Source of the DNA: Thermoleophilia bacterium
GTDB taxonomy: Bacteria > Actinomycetota > Thermoleophilia > Gaiellales > JAICJC01
Length of the DNA: 40,610 nt
Assembly: GCA_025928655.1 (NCBI GenBank)
Contig: JAICJC010000017.1
Location: 1 to 40,610, forward strand
Direction: 5' to 3'
This document shows, piece by piece, positions 23,406-30,639 of the stretch (within the stretch, counting starts at the first letter, position 1; every line of letters begins with the position of its first letter). The notes beneath the pieces were generated by a model. The model was not told where the DNA came from. It was given only the letters and a program-made list of their open reading frames with translations, and searched no databases. A program made the translations under genes and the position numbers.

Positions 23406-24248
23406 ATGCCGGCCCCGGATGCGCCGCCCTTCGTCACGTTCCTGTCGGACTTCGGGACGACGGACGACTTCGCCGGCATCTGCCACGGCGTCATCAACCT
23501 GATCTGCCCCCAGGCGCAGGTGATCCACGTGACCCACGGCATCATGCCGCAGGCGATCGGCCAGGGCGCGCGCGTGCTCGCGGGCGCGATGCCGTACCTG
23601 CCCGTCGGCGTGCACCTCGCGGTCGTCGATCCCGGCGTCGGTTCGGAGCGGCGCGCGATCGCGCTTCGGACGGCCGACGGGCGCCGGTTCGTCGGCCCCG
23701 ACAACGGCCTCCTGATCCCGGCGGCCGATGTCTGCGGCGGTGTGGTCGAGGCGGTCTCGATCACGAACCCGCAGATCATGCTGCAGCCGGTCTCGCGCAC
23801 GTTCCACGGCCGTGACGTGTTCTCGCCGGCCGCGGCCCGGCTGGCAGGAGGGATGCCGCTGGCCGAGCTCGGGCCGGCGATCGACCCGGCCGACCTCGTC
23901 CGCCGGGAGACGCCCGACCACCGCATCGAGGGCGGGGTCGTGCACGCGCCGGTGCAATACATCGACCGGTACGGGAACATCCAGCTCGCCGTCTCCGCCG
24001 GGGAGCTCGACGGGCTCTTCCAGCTCGGGCGGATGGCCGAGATCGACACGGGGGACGACCGCTACTACGCCCGCTGCTCCGACACCTTCACCGACGTCGG
24101 ACCGGGCGAGTTCGTGCTCTACGAAGATGCTTCCGGGCTGCTGTCCATCGCGCTCAACCGGGGCAACGCGGCGGAGCTGACCGCCGCGGAGGTCGGCGAC
24201 CAGATCGCGATCGACCTCGCGCCGGGGCTATCAGGAGATTCCACTTGA
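23406..24248 (+). CDS. S-adenosyl-L-methionine hydrolase (adenosine-forming), DUF62 family
   Basis: This 280-aa protein belongs to the family that includes fluorinase and chlorinase but whose common members use water or hydroxide to split SAM into adenosine and methionine. The Asp-Arg-His set of the hydroxide adenosyltransferases is present at D75, R82 and H134, with the same 7 and 59 residue spacings as in archaeal PH0463. LSDFGTTDDF at the start and VQYIDRYGNIQL in the C-terminal domain are also characteristic. Halogenase activity is unlikely. It has its own promoter and precedes tRNA-Phe. Confidence 0.9.
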   Translation: MPAPDAPPFVTFLSDFGTTDDFAGICHGVINLICPQAQVIHVTHGIMPQAIGQGARVLAGAMPYLPVGVHLAVVDPGVGSERRAIALRTADGRRFVGPDNGLLIPAADVCGGVVEAVSITNPQIMLQPVSRTFHGRDVFSPAAARLAGGMPLAELGPAIDPADLVRRETPDHRIEGGVVHAPVQYIDRYGNIQLAVSAGELDGLFQLGRMAEIDTGDDRYYARCSDTFTDVGPGEFVLYEDASGLLSIALNRGNAAELTAAEVGDQIAIDLAPGLSGDST

Positions 24249-24269
24249 CCACGGGCCGGAAACGTGGTC
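24247..24269. terminator. Hairpin overlapping the SAM hydrolase stop codon
   Basis: GACCACG (24247-24253) pairs with CGTGGTC (24263-24269) across a GGCCGGAAA loop. There is no T-run, so termination strength is uncertain. Confidence 0.4.
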
Positions 24270-24283
24270 TGATGCAGGTGATC

Positions 24284-24328
24284 GCAACGGCCTTCGCGGA
24301 GCGGTAGCACCGTCCCGGAGGCCGTTGC
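24284..24328. other. Structured stem-loop upstream of tRNA-Phe
   Basis: GCAACGGCC (24284-24292) pairs perfectly with 24320-24328, and an inner CGGT-AGC-ACCG hairpin fits in the loop. It lies in the 126-bp gap before tRNA-Phe. It could be a terminator-like element or a small RNA; a TACACT -10 for the tRNA follows at 24358-24363. Confidence 0.4.
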
Positions 24329-24374
24329 ACGTTTCGCGGGTGCGGACGCCCGGGCGATACACTGTCCGCCGCCC

Positions 24375-24447
24375 GGCGAGGTAGCTCAGTTGGTAGAGCA
24401 CACGACTGAAAATCGTGGTGTCGCCAGTTCGATCCTGGCCCTCGCCA
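24375..24447 (+). tRNA. tRNA-Phe (GAA)
   Basis: The cloverleaf is complete. The acceptor stem GGCGAGG pairs with CCTCGCC, the D-arm is GCTC-AGTTGGTA-GAGC, the anticodon stem CACGA/TCGTG holds loop CTGAAAA with anticodon GAA at 24408-24410, and the T-arm is GCCAG-TTCGATC-CTGGC. The discriminator is A and CCA is not encoded. Its 3' part is duplicated at 26236-26280, marking it as an integration site. Confidence 0.97.
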
Positions 24448-24448
24448 T
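24404..24448 (+). repeat. Left attachment-type repeat (3' half of tRNA-Phe)
   Basis: The 45 bp from the anticodon stem to just past the tRNA end recur at 26236-26280 in the same orientation with 3 mismatches (24425, 24441, 24444). Tyrosine-recombinase elements leave such tRNA 3'-end duplications, so this is the presumed attL. Confidence 0.85.
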
Positions 24449-24454
24449 CTCCCT

Positions 24455-24479
24455 GAACCGCCTGAGGACAGGCGGGTTC
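24455..24479 (+). terminator. Terminator-like hairpin after tRNA-Phe
   Basis: GAACC-GCCTG pairs with CAGGC-GGGTTC around an AGGA loop (one bulged base), and TTCTTTC follows a few bases later. This is the probable transcript end of the tRNA and lies at the left edge of the island. Confidence 0.55.
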
Positions 24480-24918
24480 GCCGTTCTTTCAACTCCGCCG
24501 GTCGAGGCGGGTGGCATCCGGAGTGTCACTGCGGCTGGAGACCCGTGCCGAGGGCGCTATCTGAAGTTGAATCGCTCGTCCAGGAAGTAGCCCGCAAGGG
24601 GTCCGACCAATAGGTGGAACACCGGGAGGGGTTCTCCAGCGAAGAAGGTCACGCCCTCGATTCGCCATGCATGTCGGGGTCGGGTTGGCCGAGGCTAAGG
24701 GCCTGGGCGCCCGCCGCGCCTCACTCGCCACTCTGACGAGAGAATCGAAGCGCGGTAGCCGCAGCTTCGATTCCGATCGCCAGATTCAGACTGCGCTTCG
24801 GATTCGAGGCTTGGTTTCGATGTTTTCGAGAAATCGCTTGGAATCGTCGGCCAAGAGCCGAAGTGTCCTTCGACTGTCCTGCTTGAAATCGAACTAAACC
24901 GCGGTAGACTTCGAATTA
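24480..24918. other. Gene-poor left arm of the tRNA-Phe island
   Basis: I see no convincing gene in these 439 bases. G+C is lower than in the neighbouring chromosome. A long stem-loop pairs GAATCGAAGC (24742-24751) with GCTTCGATTC (24764-24773), with an inner GCGG-TAG-CCGC stem. Related short strings such as TTCGATT, GGATTCGA and GAAATCGAA recur between 24740 and 24915, which may be binding sites or remains of a decayed gene. Reading frames at 24390-24590 and 24667-24897 look like chance. Confidence 0.5.
24883..24910 (+). promoter_or_regulatory. Fic promoter TTGAAA-16-TAGACT, leaderless
   Basis: TTGAAA (24883-24888) and TAGACT (24905-24910) are 16 nt apart and the ATG follows after 8 nt. It matches the host pattern of leaderless genes, so the island gene appears able to be read by the host sigma factor. 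Confidence 0.6.
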
Positions 24919-26103
24919 ATGGATTTCGCCCGCTTCGAGAACTCCCCGGTCGGACGCCTCGTGCCAACCGAGGTCTATGAAGGTCAGCGGCGGATCGCGT
25001 ACCGGGCGTTCCTTCCTAACCCCCTCCAAAGGCAGGTCACCTTGTCGTCGGCGGCGTGGACGGCCGCAGTCCGAGCCGCCACTGCTCTTGCTCGGTTGGA
25101 CGGCGCCGCCCGAAGGTTCCCCAATCCTCACCTGCTTGTCCGACCAGCCCTAGTCGAAGAGGCGGTTAGCACCTCGGCCCTTGAAGGCACGCATGCATCC
25201 ATGAACGATGTGTTCCAGGCAGCACTCTTCGACCTGCCGGACCATTCGGCTTCGACCATCGAGGTGCGGAACTACGTCAGGGCAGCGGAGAGAGGGTGGG
25301 CGATGGTGCGCGAGATGCCACTGGCCCTCCGAGTTCTCCGGGAGACTCACAGGGAACTGATGCAAGGCGCCCGCGGTGACCACGCGGAAGCCGGTCGATT
25401 CCGAAGGCGTCAGAACTGGATCGGTCCACGGCCGGGAAGTTCCATCGGCGACTCCTTTTTCGTTCCGCCTCCAGGCGACGAGGTCGAGCGGCTCATGGAC
25501 GACTGGGAGAGGTGGGTGAATGAAGAGCAAGCTGAGCTGCCGCCGGTGGTGCGAGCCGCGCTTGCTCACTACCAGTTCGAGACGATCCACCCATTCATAG
25601 ATGGGAATGGCCGCGTCGGACGCCTAGCCGTTGTGCTTGGCCTAATCGTTCAGGGCGAACTGGAGACGCCCCTTCTCAACATTTCTCCGTTCTTGGAAGA
25701 GAACTGCAAGGAGTACGTTGAGCACCTGAGGTCGCTCAGCGCGACGGGGAACTTCGATCCTTGGATCGAGTTCTTCTGTTCCGGGATCGAAACGCAGTCC
25801 CGGCGGGCGCTTGCTAAGGCCGAGCGCCTTGAAAAGGCGCGGGAAGATATCGTCGCTAGTCTGCACCAGCAGCACGTCCGTGGTGTCGCACTCAGGATCG
25901 CTCAGGACTTAATCGGCTTGCCGTATGTCACTCCGACGTCAGCGTCCCAGCTATACGAGGTTTCCTGGGAGGCTGCAAACAACGCGATCGGTCGTCTTGT
26001 GGAGCTTGGCGTGCTCGAGGAGGTTACCGGCCGCTCGTATGGACGGGTGTTCGCCTCCGAACGGATTCTCGCCCTCCTCCAAGAGCCCGTCGTCTCTGTA
26101 TAG
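24919..26103 (+). CDS. Class II Fic-family protein (predicted AMP-transferase)
   Basis: This 394-aa protein has a Fic N-terminal domain, the catalytic Fic core and a C-terminal winged-helix region (about 335-390, TSASQLYEVSWEAANNAIGRL). The active motif HPFIDGNGRVGR spans H224-R235 and is intact. The inhibitory helix motif [ST]xxxE[GN] is present upstream as TSALEG with E89, which places it in the self-inhibited class II. Such proteins AMPylate Ser, Thr or Tyr residues of a protein target. It is the only full gene between two tRNA-Phe-derived repeats, and its base composition and codon use (more A/T-ending codons) differ sharply from neighbours. No separate antitoxin gene is seen, consistent with class II. 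Confidence 0.92.
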   Translation: MDFARFENSPVGRLVPTEVYEGQRRIAYRAFLPNPLQRQVTLSSAAWTAAVRAATALARLDGAARRFPNPHLLVRPALVEEAVSTSALEGTHASMNDVFQAALFDLPDHSASTIEVRNYVRAAERGWAMVREMPLALRVLRETHRELMQGARGDHAEAGRFRRRQNWIGPRPGSSIGDSFFVPPPGDEVERLMDDWERWVNEEQAELPPVVRAALAHYQFETIHPFIDGNGRVGRLAVVLGLIVQGELETPLLNISPFLEENCKEYVEHLRSLSATGNFDPWIEFFCSGIETQSRRALAKAERLEKAREDIVASLHQQHVRGVALRIAQDLIGLPYVTPTSASQLYEVSWEAANNAIGRLVELGVLEEVTGRSYGRVFASERILALLQEPVVSV

Positions 26104-26191
26104 GCCGAGGTCACCGAAGGTGTCACCAAGACCCCCCGACTCAGCCCGAGCTCCGCGTACCTGTCGGCGTTTCTGTGCGCCGTATCCGAGC

Positions 26192-26229
26192 GGCGTTCTC
26201 CCGCCGAGCCGAGAGCCAGCGAGAACGCC
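26192..26229. repeat. 9-bp inverted repeat next to the right tRNA fragment
   Basis: GGCGTTCTC (26192-26200) and GAGAACGCC (26221-26229) are perfect arms around a 20-nt loop, ending 6 nt before the tRNA-Phe fragment. It may be the fic transcript terminator or a recombinase arm site. The rest of 26104-26235 shows no gene. Confidence 0.55.
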
Positions 26230-26235
26230 CACGAA

Positions 26236-26280
26236 GACTGAAAATCGTGGTGTCGCTAGTTCGATCCTGGCCTTCCCCAT
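26236..26280 (+). repeat. Right attachment-type repeat (tRNA-Phe 3' fragment)
   Basis: This fragment matches 24404-24448 at 42 of 45 positions, including 21 identical bases over the anticodon loop. No 5' half (D-arm) precedes it, so it is not a functional tRNA. The acceptor strand reads CTTCCCC where the intact gene has CCTCGCC, and the T-stem has one C-to-T change. It is the presumed attR. Confidence 0.85.
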
Positions 26281-26303
26281 CGCTCGACCGTCGCGCTGAT
26301 CGC

Positions 26304-26573
26304 GGGCCCGGTGCGTGCGACGTCGCGTCGGCCTGCCGCCTGGCGCTAGACGCCCCGGACGACGCGGTCGCCGCCAGCCCGAGCTTCGTCATCGCGGCGG
26401 CGGACACGGTGATGAACCGCCCGTCCGTGGCGCTCCTCGAGGAGGTCTTCCCCGGCGTCCCGCGCCGCCGTGACCTGGGAAAGTTCGAATCGCTGCTCGC
26501 GACCAACCGCGCCAGAGAGGCGATCGGCTACGAGGCGCGGCACTCCTGGCGCGACCACGTCCCGATCGCCTGA
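26304..26573 (+). pseudogene. C-terminal remnant of an NAD-dependent epimerase/dehydratase
   Basis: About 85 residues remain, starting DVASACRLALDAPDD and containing FVIAAADTVMNRPSVALLEE, FPGVPRRRDLG and a final EAIGYEARHSWRDHV. These are the last strands of an extended-SDR sugar epimerase-like protein. The Rossmann domain with its GxxGxxG and the YxxxK site are absent. The remnant begins within 25-30 bp of the right tRNA repeat, so the 5' part was probably lost when the island boundary formed. Confidence 0.7.
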
Positions 26574-26584
26574 GGCCGCCGGCG

Positions 26585-27207
26585 TTGGCGAAGCGGCGAG
26601 AGAAGCCGTACCACCACGGCGATCTGCGAGCGGCGCTGATCGATGGGGCCGTCGGGCTGATCGCCGAACGCGGAGAGCGGCACTTCTCGCTGGCGGAGTT
26701 GAGCCGCAGGCCTCGGGGTGAGCGCCGCCGCACCCTACCGGCACTTCGCCGACCGCGACGAGCTCCTGGTGGCGGTGGCCGTCCGGGCGTTGCAGGCATT
26801 CGCCGGGGCCCTCACGACCGGGTCGTCCGACTCCGATTCGCCCGAGGACCGGCTGGCGGCGATGGCGGCCGCGTACGTCCGTTTCGCCGCGGGCCGGCCG
26901 GCGCTCTTCGGCCTCGTCTTCGGCCTCGGATCGGAGGAGAAGGAGCGTTATCCGGAGCTGCGGCGTGCATACGCGGCCGTCGACGCCCGGCGGGCAGCCG
27001 GGCGTCGCCGAGCTATGTGGGGACGATCCGGGCGCGGCGGAGGCGCTCGCCGGCGCCGTCGAGGCCACGGCCCACGGATATGCGGCGCTGCTCATGGACG
27101 GGCCGGACAGGCCCGCGCCTGCGGGCGTCGAGCGGGCCGCGTCACAGGCCGCGAAGGCCGTCCGCGCGCTGATCCAGGGCCGCGCCGCCCTCGGGACGTC
27201 GGGCTGA
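26585..27207 (+). pseudogene. TetR/AcrR-family regulator with two frameshifts
   Basis: The protein is readable only across three frames. It begins AKRREKPYHHGDLRAALIDG with a helix-turn-helix, then an extra base at about 26711 shifts the frame so that GVSAAAPYRHFADRDELLVA continues from 26718. It reads on to RYPELRRAYAAVDA, and shifts again near 26990-27000 into QPGVAELCGDDPGAAEALAG and the end at 27207. Combined length (about 205 aa) is normal for TetR. Both shifts are in C- or G-rich stretches, so real decay and assembly error are both possible. It runs convergently into the methyltransferase gene and overlaps its last 66 bases. Confidence 0.75.
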
Positions 27208-27870
27208 GAGCACCGCCGTGAGGCGAAGGCGCGGGAGCAGCATCGGCGTGCGGGCCGCGTACTCCGCGTAGGCGGGGAAGGCTTCCGTGAGCGTCCGCTC
27301 CTCGAGCCGGGCGCGGCCGATCTGGGCCAGGACGAGCGCGGCCAGCGCCAGCACGTTGCGCGGGTTCGGGCTCGCGACCAGGACGCCCACGACGGCGCCC
27401 AGCTCGCCCAGGTAGATCGGGTGGCGCACGAGCCGGTAGGGCCCGCGGGTGACGACGCCGCGGGCATCGGGGAGCACGCCGAAGCAGCGCCCCAACCGGC
27501 CGAGGGCCCCGAACGCCAGGGCCAGCGATCCGACGGACACCGCGCCGGAGGCCGCCGTCTGGCCCCAGCCTGCGTGCGCAGCGCCTGACGGATCGACCGC
27601 CACTGCGGCGCCCGATGCCAGAGCGACCAACGCGGCCCCTTGCAGCCGGGGTCCGTGTTTCGCGGGCACTGTCCGGTACACGGTGACGATGGCGAAGGCC
27701 CACCAGAGGGCCGCATTCAGAAGGAGCACTGCGCCGCGCAGAAGCCCGGAGGTGCCGTCACTTCCGGTGACCGTGTGCAGCGCCGCGACCGTCACCGCGG
27801 TCGCTGCCGCGGCGCTCGCCGCGGCCGGCAGCGCGCGGGCAAGGATCCGGCCGGCCGCCGTCCGGATCAC
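27142..27870 (-). CDS. ICMT-like membrane methyltransferase at the end of the Tad operon
   Basis: This 242-aa membrane protein has about five hydrophobic helices and the C-terminal signature of isoprenylcysteine carboxyl methyltransferase and phospholipid methyltransferases: GPYRLVRHPIYLGELGAVVG followed by EERTLTEAFPAYAEYAART. Such enzymes use SAM to methylate lipids or lipid-modified cysteines at the membrane. The GTG start overlaps the TadC stop (GTGA), so it is translated with the pilus genes. A role in pilus or envelope modification is only an inference; the substrate is unknown. Confidence 0.8.
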   Translation of the reverse strand: MIRTAAGRILARALPAAASAAAATAVTVAALHTVTGSDGTSGLLRGAVLLLNAALWWAFAIVTVYRTVPAKHGPRLQGAALVALASGAAVAVDPSGAAHAGWGQTAASGAVSVGSLALAFGALGRLGRCFGVLPDARGVVTRGPYRLVRHPIYLGELGAVVGVLVASPNPRNVLALAALVLAQIGRARLEERTLTEAFPAYAEYAARTPMLLPRLRLTAVLSARRPEGGAALDQRADGLRGL

Positions 27871-28781
27871 GATCCGAGCACCTTGAGGAGCGCGAGGACA
27901 CCCGGGCCGGCCGTGATGATGAGAATCCCGGGAAAGAAGCACGCCGCCAGCGGGAAGATCATCTTGATCGGCGCCTTCTGGGCCAGCTCCTCGGCCGTGA
28001 GCCGCTTGCGTGTGCGGGCGTCGACGGCGAGCGCCTTCAGCGTCTGGCCGATCGAGACGCCCATCGACTCGCTCTGCGACATCGACCGGGTGAACGACCG
28101 CACGGTGGGCGTCGGCGCGCGCTCGGCCAGTCGCCGCATCGCTTCGGAGCGGCTCTGGCCGATGCGGATCTCGTTCAGCATCAGCCGCACCTGCTCTGCC
28201 AGCGGCCCATCGAGCCGCTCGGCGGTGACCTTGAGCGCCTGGTCGAGGCCCAGGCCCGACTGCACCGTGATGGCGAGCAGGTCGATCATGTCGGCGCACT
28301 CGCGCTCGGTGCGGTCGAGCCGGCGCCGGATCCGGCCGGAGAGAAGGCTATCTGGGGCCAGGAACCCGAGCACCGGGCCACCGATCCCCATCATCAGCTT
28401 GAGGCCGACGTTGGGGGCGTGGTTGGCGTACATCATCCCGAACGCCCCGAATGTCAGCGCGCTCAGCAGCCGGATCGCGAGGAAGCGCGACGGTCGCATG
28501 GTGTACAGACCTGCCTGGAGGAGCCGCAGCTGAAGGGTCTTCTCGTAGTCGGCCGGGCTCAGGCGCTGCGCCAGCCTCGCCATCACGCGTTCCAGCCGCA
28601 GGTTCTCCTGGCCACGCTTCGCCTGGCGCAGCGTCGTGATCGGCGCCGTCGAGCCGTAGCCATACGCGCTGACATCGGCGAGGGCCTGGGTTGTCGCCCG
28701 GCGCCCGAGCCGGATGCCGTACGCCGCCGCCAGCACCGAAGCGGCCACGATCGCGGAGATCAAGAGCGCAAAGCCGGTCAC
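27867..28781 (-). CDS. tadC: Tad pilus inner-membrane platform protein TadC
   Basis: This 304-aa protein has an N-terminal helix, a pair of central helices and a C-terminal helix around a type II secretion F domain (CADMIDLLAITVQSGLGLDQALKVTAERL, then SQSESMGVSIGQTLKALAVDARTRKRL). TadC pairs with TadB to form the platform on which the TadA ATPase extrudes Flp pili. GTG start lies one base after the stop of the VWA-TadB gene. Its position second to TadB is the usual Tad order and separates it from general secretion GspF proteins. Confidence 0.9.
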   Translation of the reverse strand: MTGFALLISAIVAASVLAAAYGIRLGRRATTQALADVSAYGYGSTAPITTLRQAKRGQENLRLERVMARLAQRLSPADYEKTLQLRLLQAGLYTMRPSRFLAIRLLSALTFGAFGMMYANHAPNVGLKLMMGIGGPVLGFLAPDSLLSGRIRRRLDRTERECADMIDLLAITVQSGLGLDQALKVTAERLDGPLAEQVRLMLNEIRIGQSRSEAMRRLAERAPTPTVRSFTRSMSQSESMGVSIGQTLKALAVDARTRKRLTAEELAQKAPIKMIFPLAACFFPGILIITAGPGVLALLKVLGS

Positions 28782-28782
28782 G

Positions 28783-30639
28783 TCACACCTCGATTTCGAC
28801 GAGCTTTTTGATCCACAGGGACCCGATCCCGATCAGGACGACCGCGCCGGCAATGAGGCCAAGGCCAATCCGGCTGTCGAGGAACGTGTTGATGTATGAG
28901 GGCGACATCACCGCGAGGATGCCGCCGAGTGCGAACGGCGCGATGGTCAGCACCCACCGGGTCATCCGCCCCTGCGCGGTGAGGGTATGCACCTGTGCGG
29001 TCAGCCGGTAGCGCTGACGCACGGTCTCGGCGACGATGTCGAACATCTCGGCCATGTTGCCGCCGACCTGGTGCTGGACGCGGGCGACGAGTGAGATCCA
29101 CTGCAGCTCGCGGCTGCCGATGCGGTGGGTCATCGCGTCGATCGCGTCCTCGACCGGGATGCCCAGCTGGGTCTGGCGGACGAGCTCCTGCCACTCCCGG
29201 ACGGTCTTCTCGTCCGCCTCCTCGGCGACATGGTCGACCGCCTGCAGGAGCGAGTGGCCTGCACGCAGAGACGACGCCAGGACCGTGAGGGCGTCGGGGA
29301 GCGTCGAGTCGAAGTGCCGGTACCATGCCGAGGCGCGCTTCGTGACGTAGGCCCAGGAGCCGATCGCCCCGATGACCGGACCGGCCGCCAGCACCAGCGG
29401 CTGGCCGGCGGTCAGCGCTGCGGCGGCCGCGCCCGCGGTGCCGATGGTCATGCCGAGGAGAAGCATCCGCACCGGACCGGGACCGACTTCGCCGCGCTCG
29501 ACGTCGGCGGTGAACCGGGCCCAGACGTTGCGGGCGCCTGGCCGCGGCCCGATGCGTCGCGGCCGCTCTGCCATCAGTACGGACAGGTCGGCCGACTGCG
29601 CCGGCGGCCCGCCGATCCCATACCCGCGGAGGCGGCGGGTCGGGCTGCGGCGCTTCGGGCCCAGGAGCAGGTAGCCGACGAGCAGGACGATCACGCCGAC
29701 CGCGGACGCAAGGCCGTTCAGGGCCTGCCGTGTCGCCCACCAGCTCCGAGAGGGGGAGGCGGAGACGCGCGGCAGCGGCGGAATGGTGTAGCGCTCGGAC
29801 GCCACCAGGCCGCCGGCGGAGATCCTGACGGTGACGGTGCGCCCGGTCCCGCGCTGCTGGGAGGTGTAGGTGAGCAGGTACTGGTGGCCGAGCTCGGTGG
29901 CGAGGCCTGCATAGACGGCGTGCAGCTGGCTGAACGACTGCACCTGGATGAACGTGCCGCCGGTCTGGCGGACGAGCTGCTCCAGCTTCGTGCGGTTCGT
30001 CTGGGCGCCCGGCAGGCCCACCACGAACACGCGTGCATGCACGCTGCGGGCGGCCTTCGCGGCCTCGGAGACCGTCGCGCCGCTGGAGGTGTCGCTGCCG
30101 TCGGTGAGCAGGACGAGCACCCGAGACGCGCCGGAGCGCTCGCCGGTGCTCTGGCTCGCCATCCCGACCGCGTCCCAGATCGCCGTGCCCTCGGAGACCT
30201 TGACCGCGCCGAGCGACGCGTCCAGCGCCGCCGCCGACGTCGACCACGGGTGGATCAGGTACGGGGTGCGGGCGAAGCCGAAGAGCGCGGCCTCGGAGCG
30301 GGCGGGCTTGTCATCGATCAGCGTTCGGGCGGCGTCCACGGCGGCCCGCAGCGCCCGGCCGCGCATGCTGTCGCTCGTGTCGAGCATCACGGCCAGGCTG
30401 ACCGGGACGCCGTTGCGGGCGATCGGGATGAGGTGGGGGATGACCGGCACCCCGTTCTCGGTCACGTGCAGGGTGTAGGACGAGACGCCCGGAGGCAGGT
30501 CGAGCGTGAACTGCCGGTCGGGGAATCGCATCGCCGGCGTGAGCGCGAGGTGCAGCGATCGCGGGGCGGCTCCGGCCGTGGATGCGGTGGCGGCCACGGC
30601 CGCCAGTACCGTGATGATGACGACCGCGAGACGTCTCAT
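28783..30639 (-). CDS. tadB: VWA domain - TadB platform fusion protein
   Basis: This 618-aa protein is about twice the normal TadB length. It has a signal peptide (1 to about 25, ending TAGAA), then an extracytoplasmic von Willebrand A domain (about 78-260) with an intact MIDAS D87-T-S89-D-S91 and a later LLTDGSDTS. A membrane helix (about 310-332, ending LLLGPKRR) leads to a TadB/T2SSF domain (about 435-560, LPDALTVLASSLRAGHSLLQAV and SLVARVQHQVGGNMAEMF) with flanking helices. The fusion puts a metal-dependent adhesion-type domain on the outer face of the pilus platform. It overlaps tadA by 4 bases upstream and is 1 bp from tadC. Confidence 0.88.
   Translation of the reverse strand: MRRLAVVIITVLAAVAATASTAGAAPRSLHLALTPAMRFPDRQFTLDLPPGVSSYTLHVTENGVPVIPHLIPIARNGVPVSLAVMLDTSDSMRGRALRAAVDAARTLIDDKPARSEAALFGFARTPYLIHPWSTSAAALDASLGAVKVSEGTAIWDAVGMASQSTGERSGASRVLVLLTDGSDTSSGATVSEAAKAARSVHARVFVVGLPGAQTNRTKLEQLVRQTGGTFIQVQSFSQLHAVYAGLATELGHQYLLTYTSQQRGTGRTVTVRISAGGLVASERYTIPPLPRVSASPSRSWWATRQALNGLASAVGVIVLLVGYLLLGPKRRSPTRRLRGYGIGGPPAQSADLSVLMAERPRRIGPRPGARNVWARFTADVERGEVGPGPVRMLLLGMTIGTAGAAAAALTAGQPLVLAAGPVIGAIGSWAYVTKRASAWYRHFDSTLPDALTVLASSLRAGHSLLQAVDHVAEEADEKTVREWQELVRQTQLGIPVEDAIDAMTHRIGSRELQWISLVARVQHQVGGNMAEMFDIVAETVRQRYRLTAQVHTLTAQGRMTRWVLTIAPFALGGILAVMSPSYINTFLDSRIGLGLIAGAVVLIGIGSLWIKKLVEIEV

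Noticed and set aside
23406..24248. Fluorinase or chlorinase
   Set aside because: The Asp-Arg-His set and spacing are those of the SAM hydroxide adenosyltransferases, and no halogenation genes are nearby.
24390..24897. Small reading frames just after tRNA-Phe
   Set aside because: One overlaps the tRNA itself, the other lacks a start signal and any recognisable sequence; no coding evidence.
26236..26280. Second tRNA-Phe gene
   Set aside because: Only the 3' half is present; no D-arm or 5' acceptor strand precedes it, so it is a repeat fragment.
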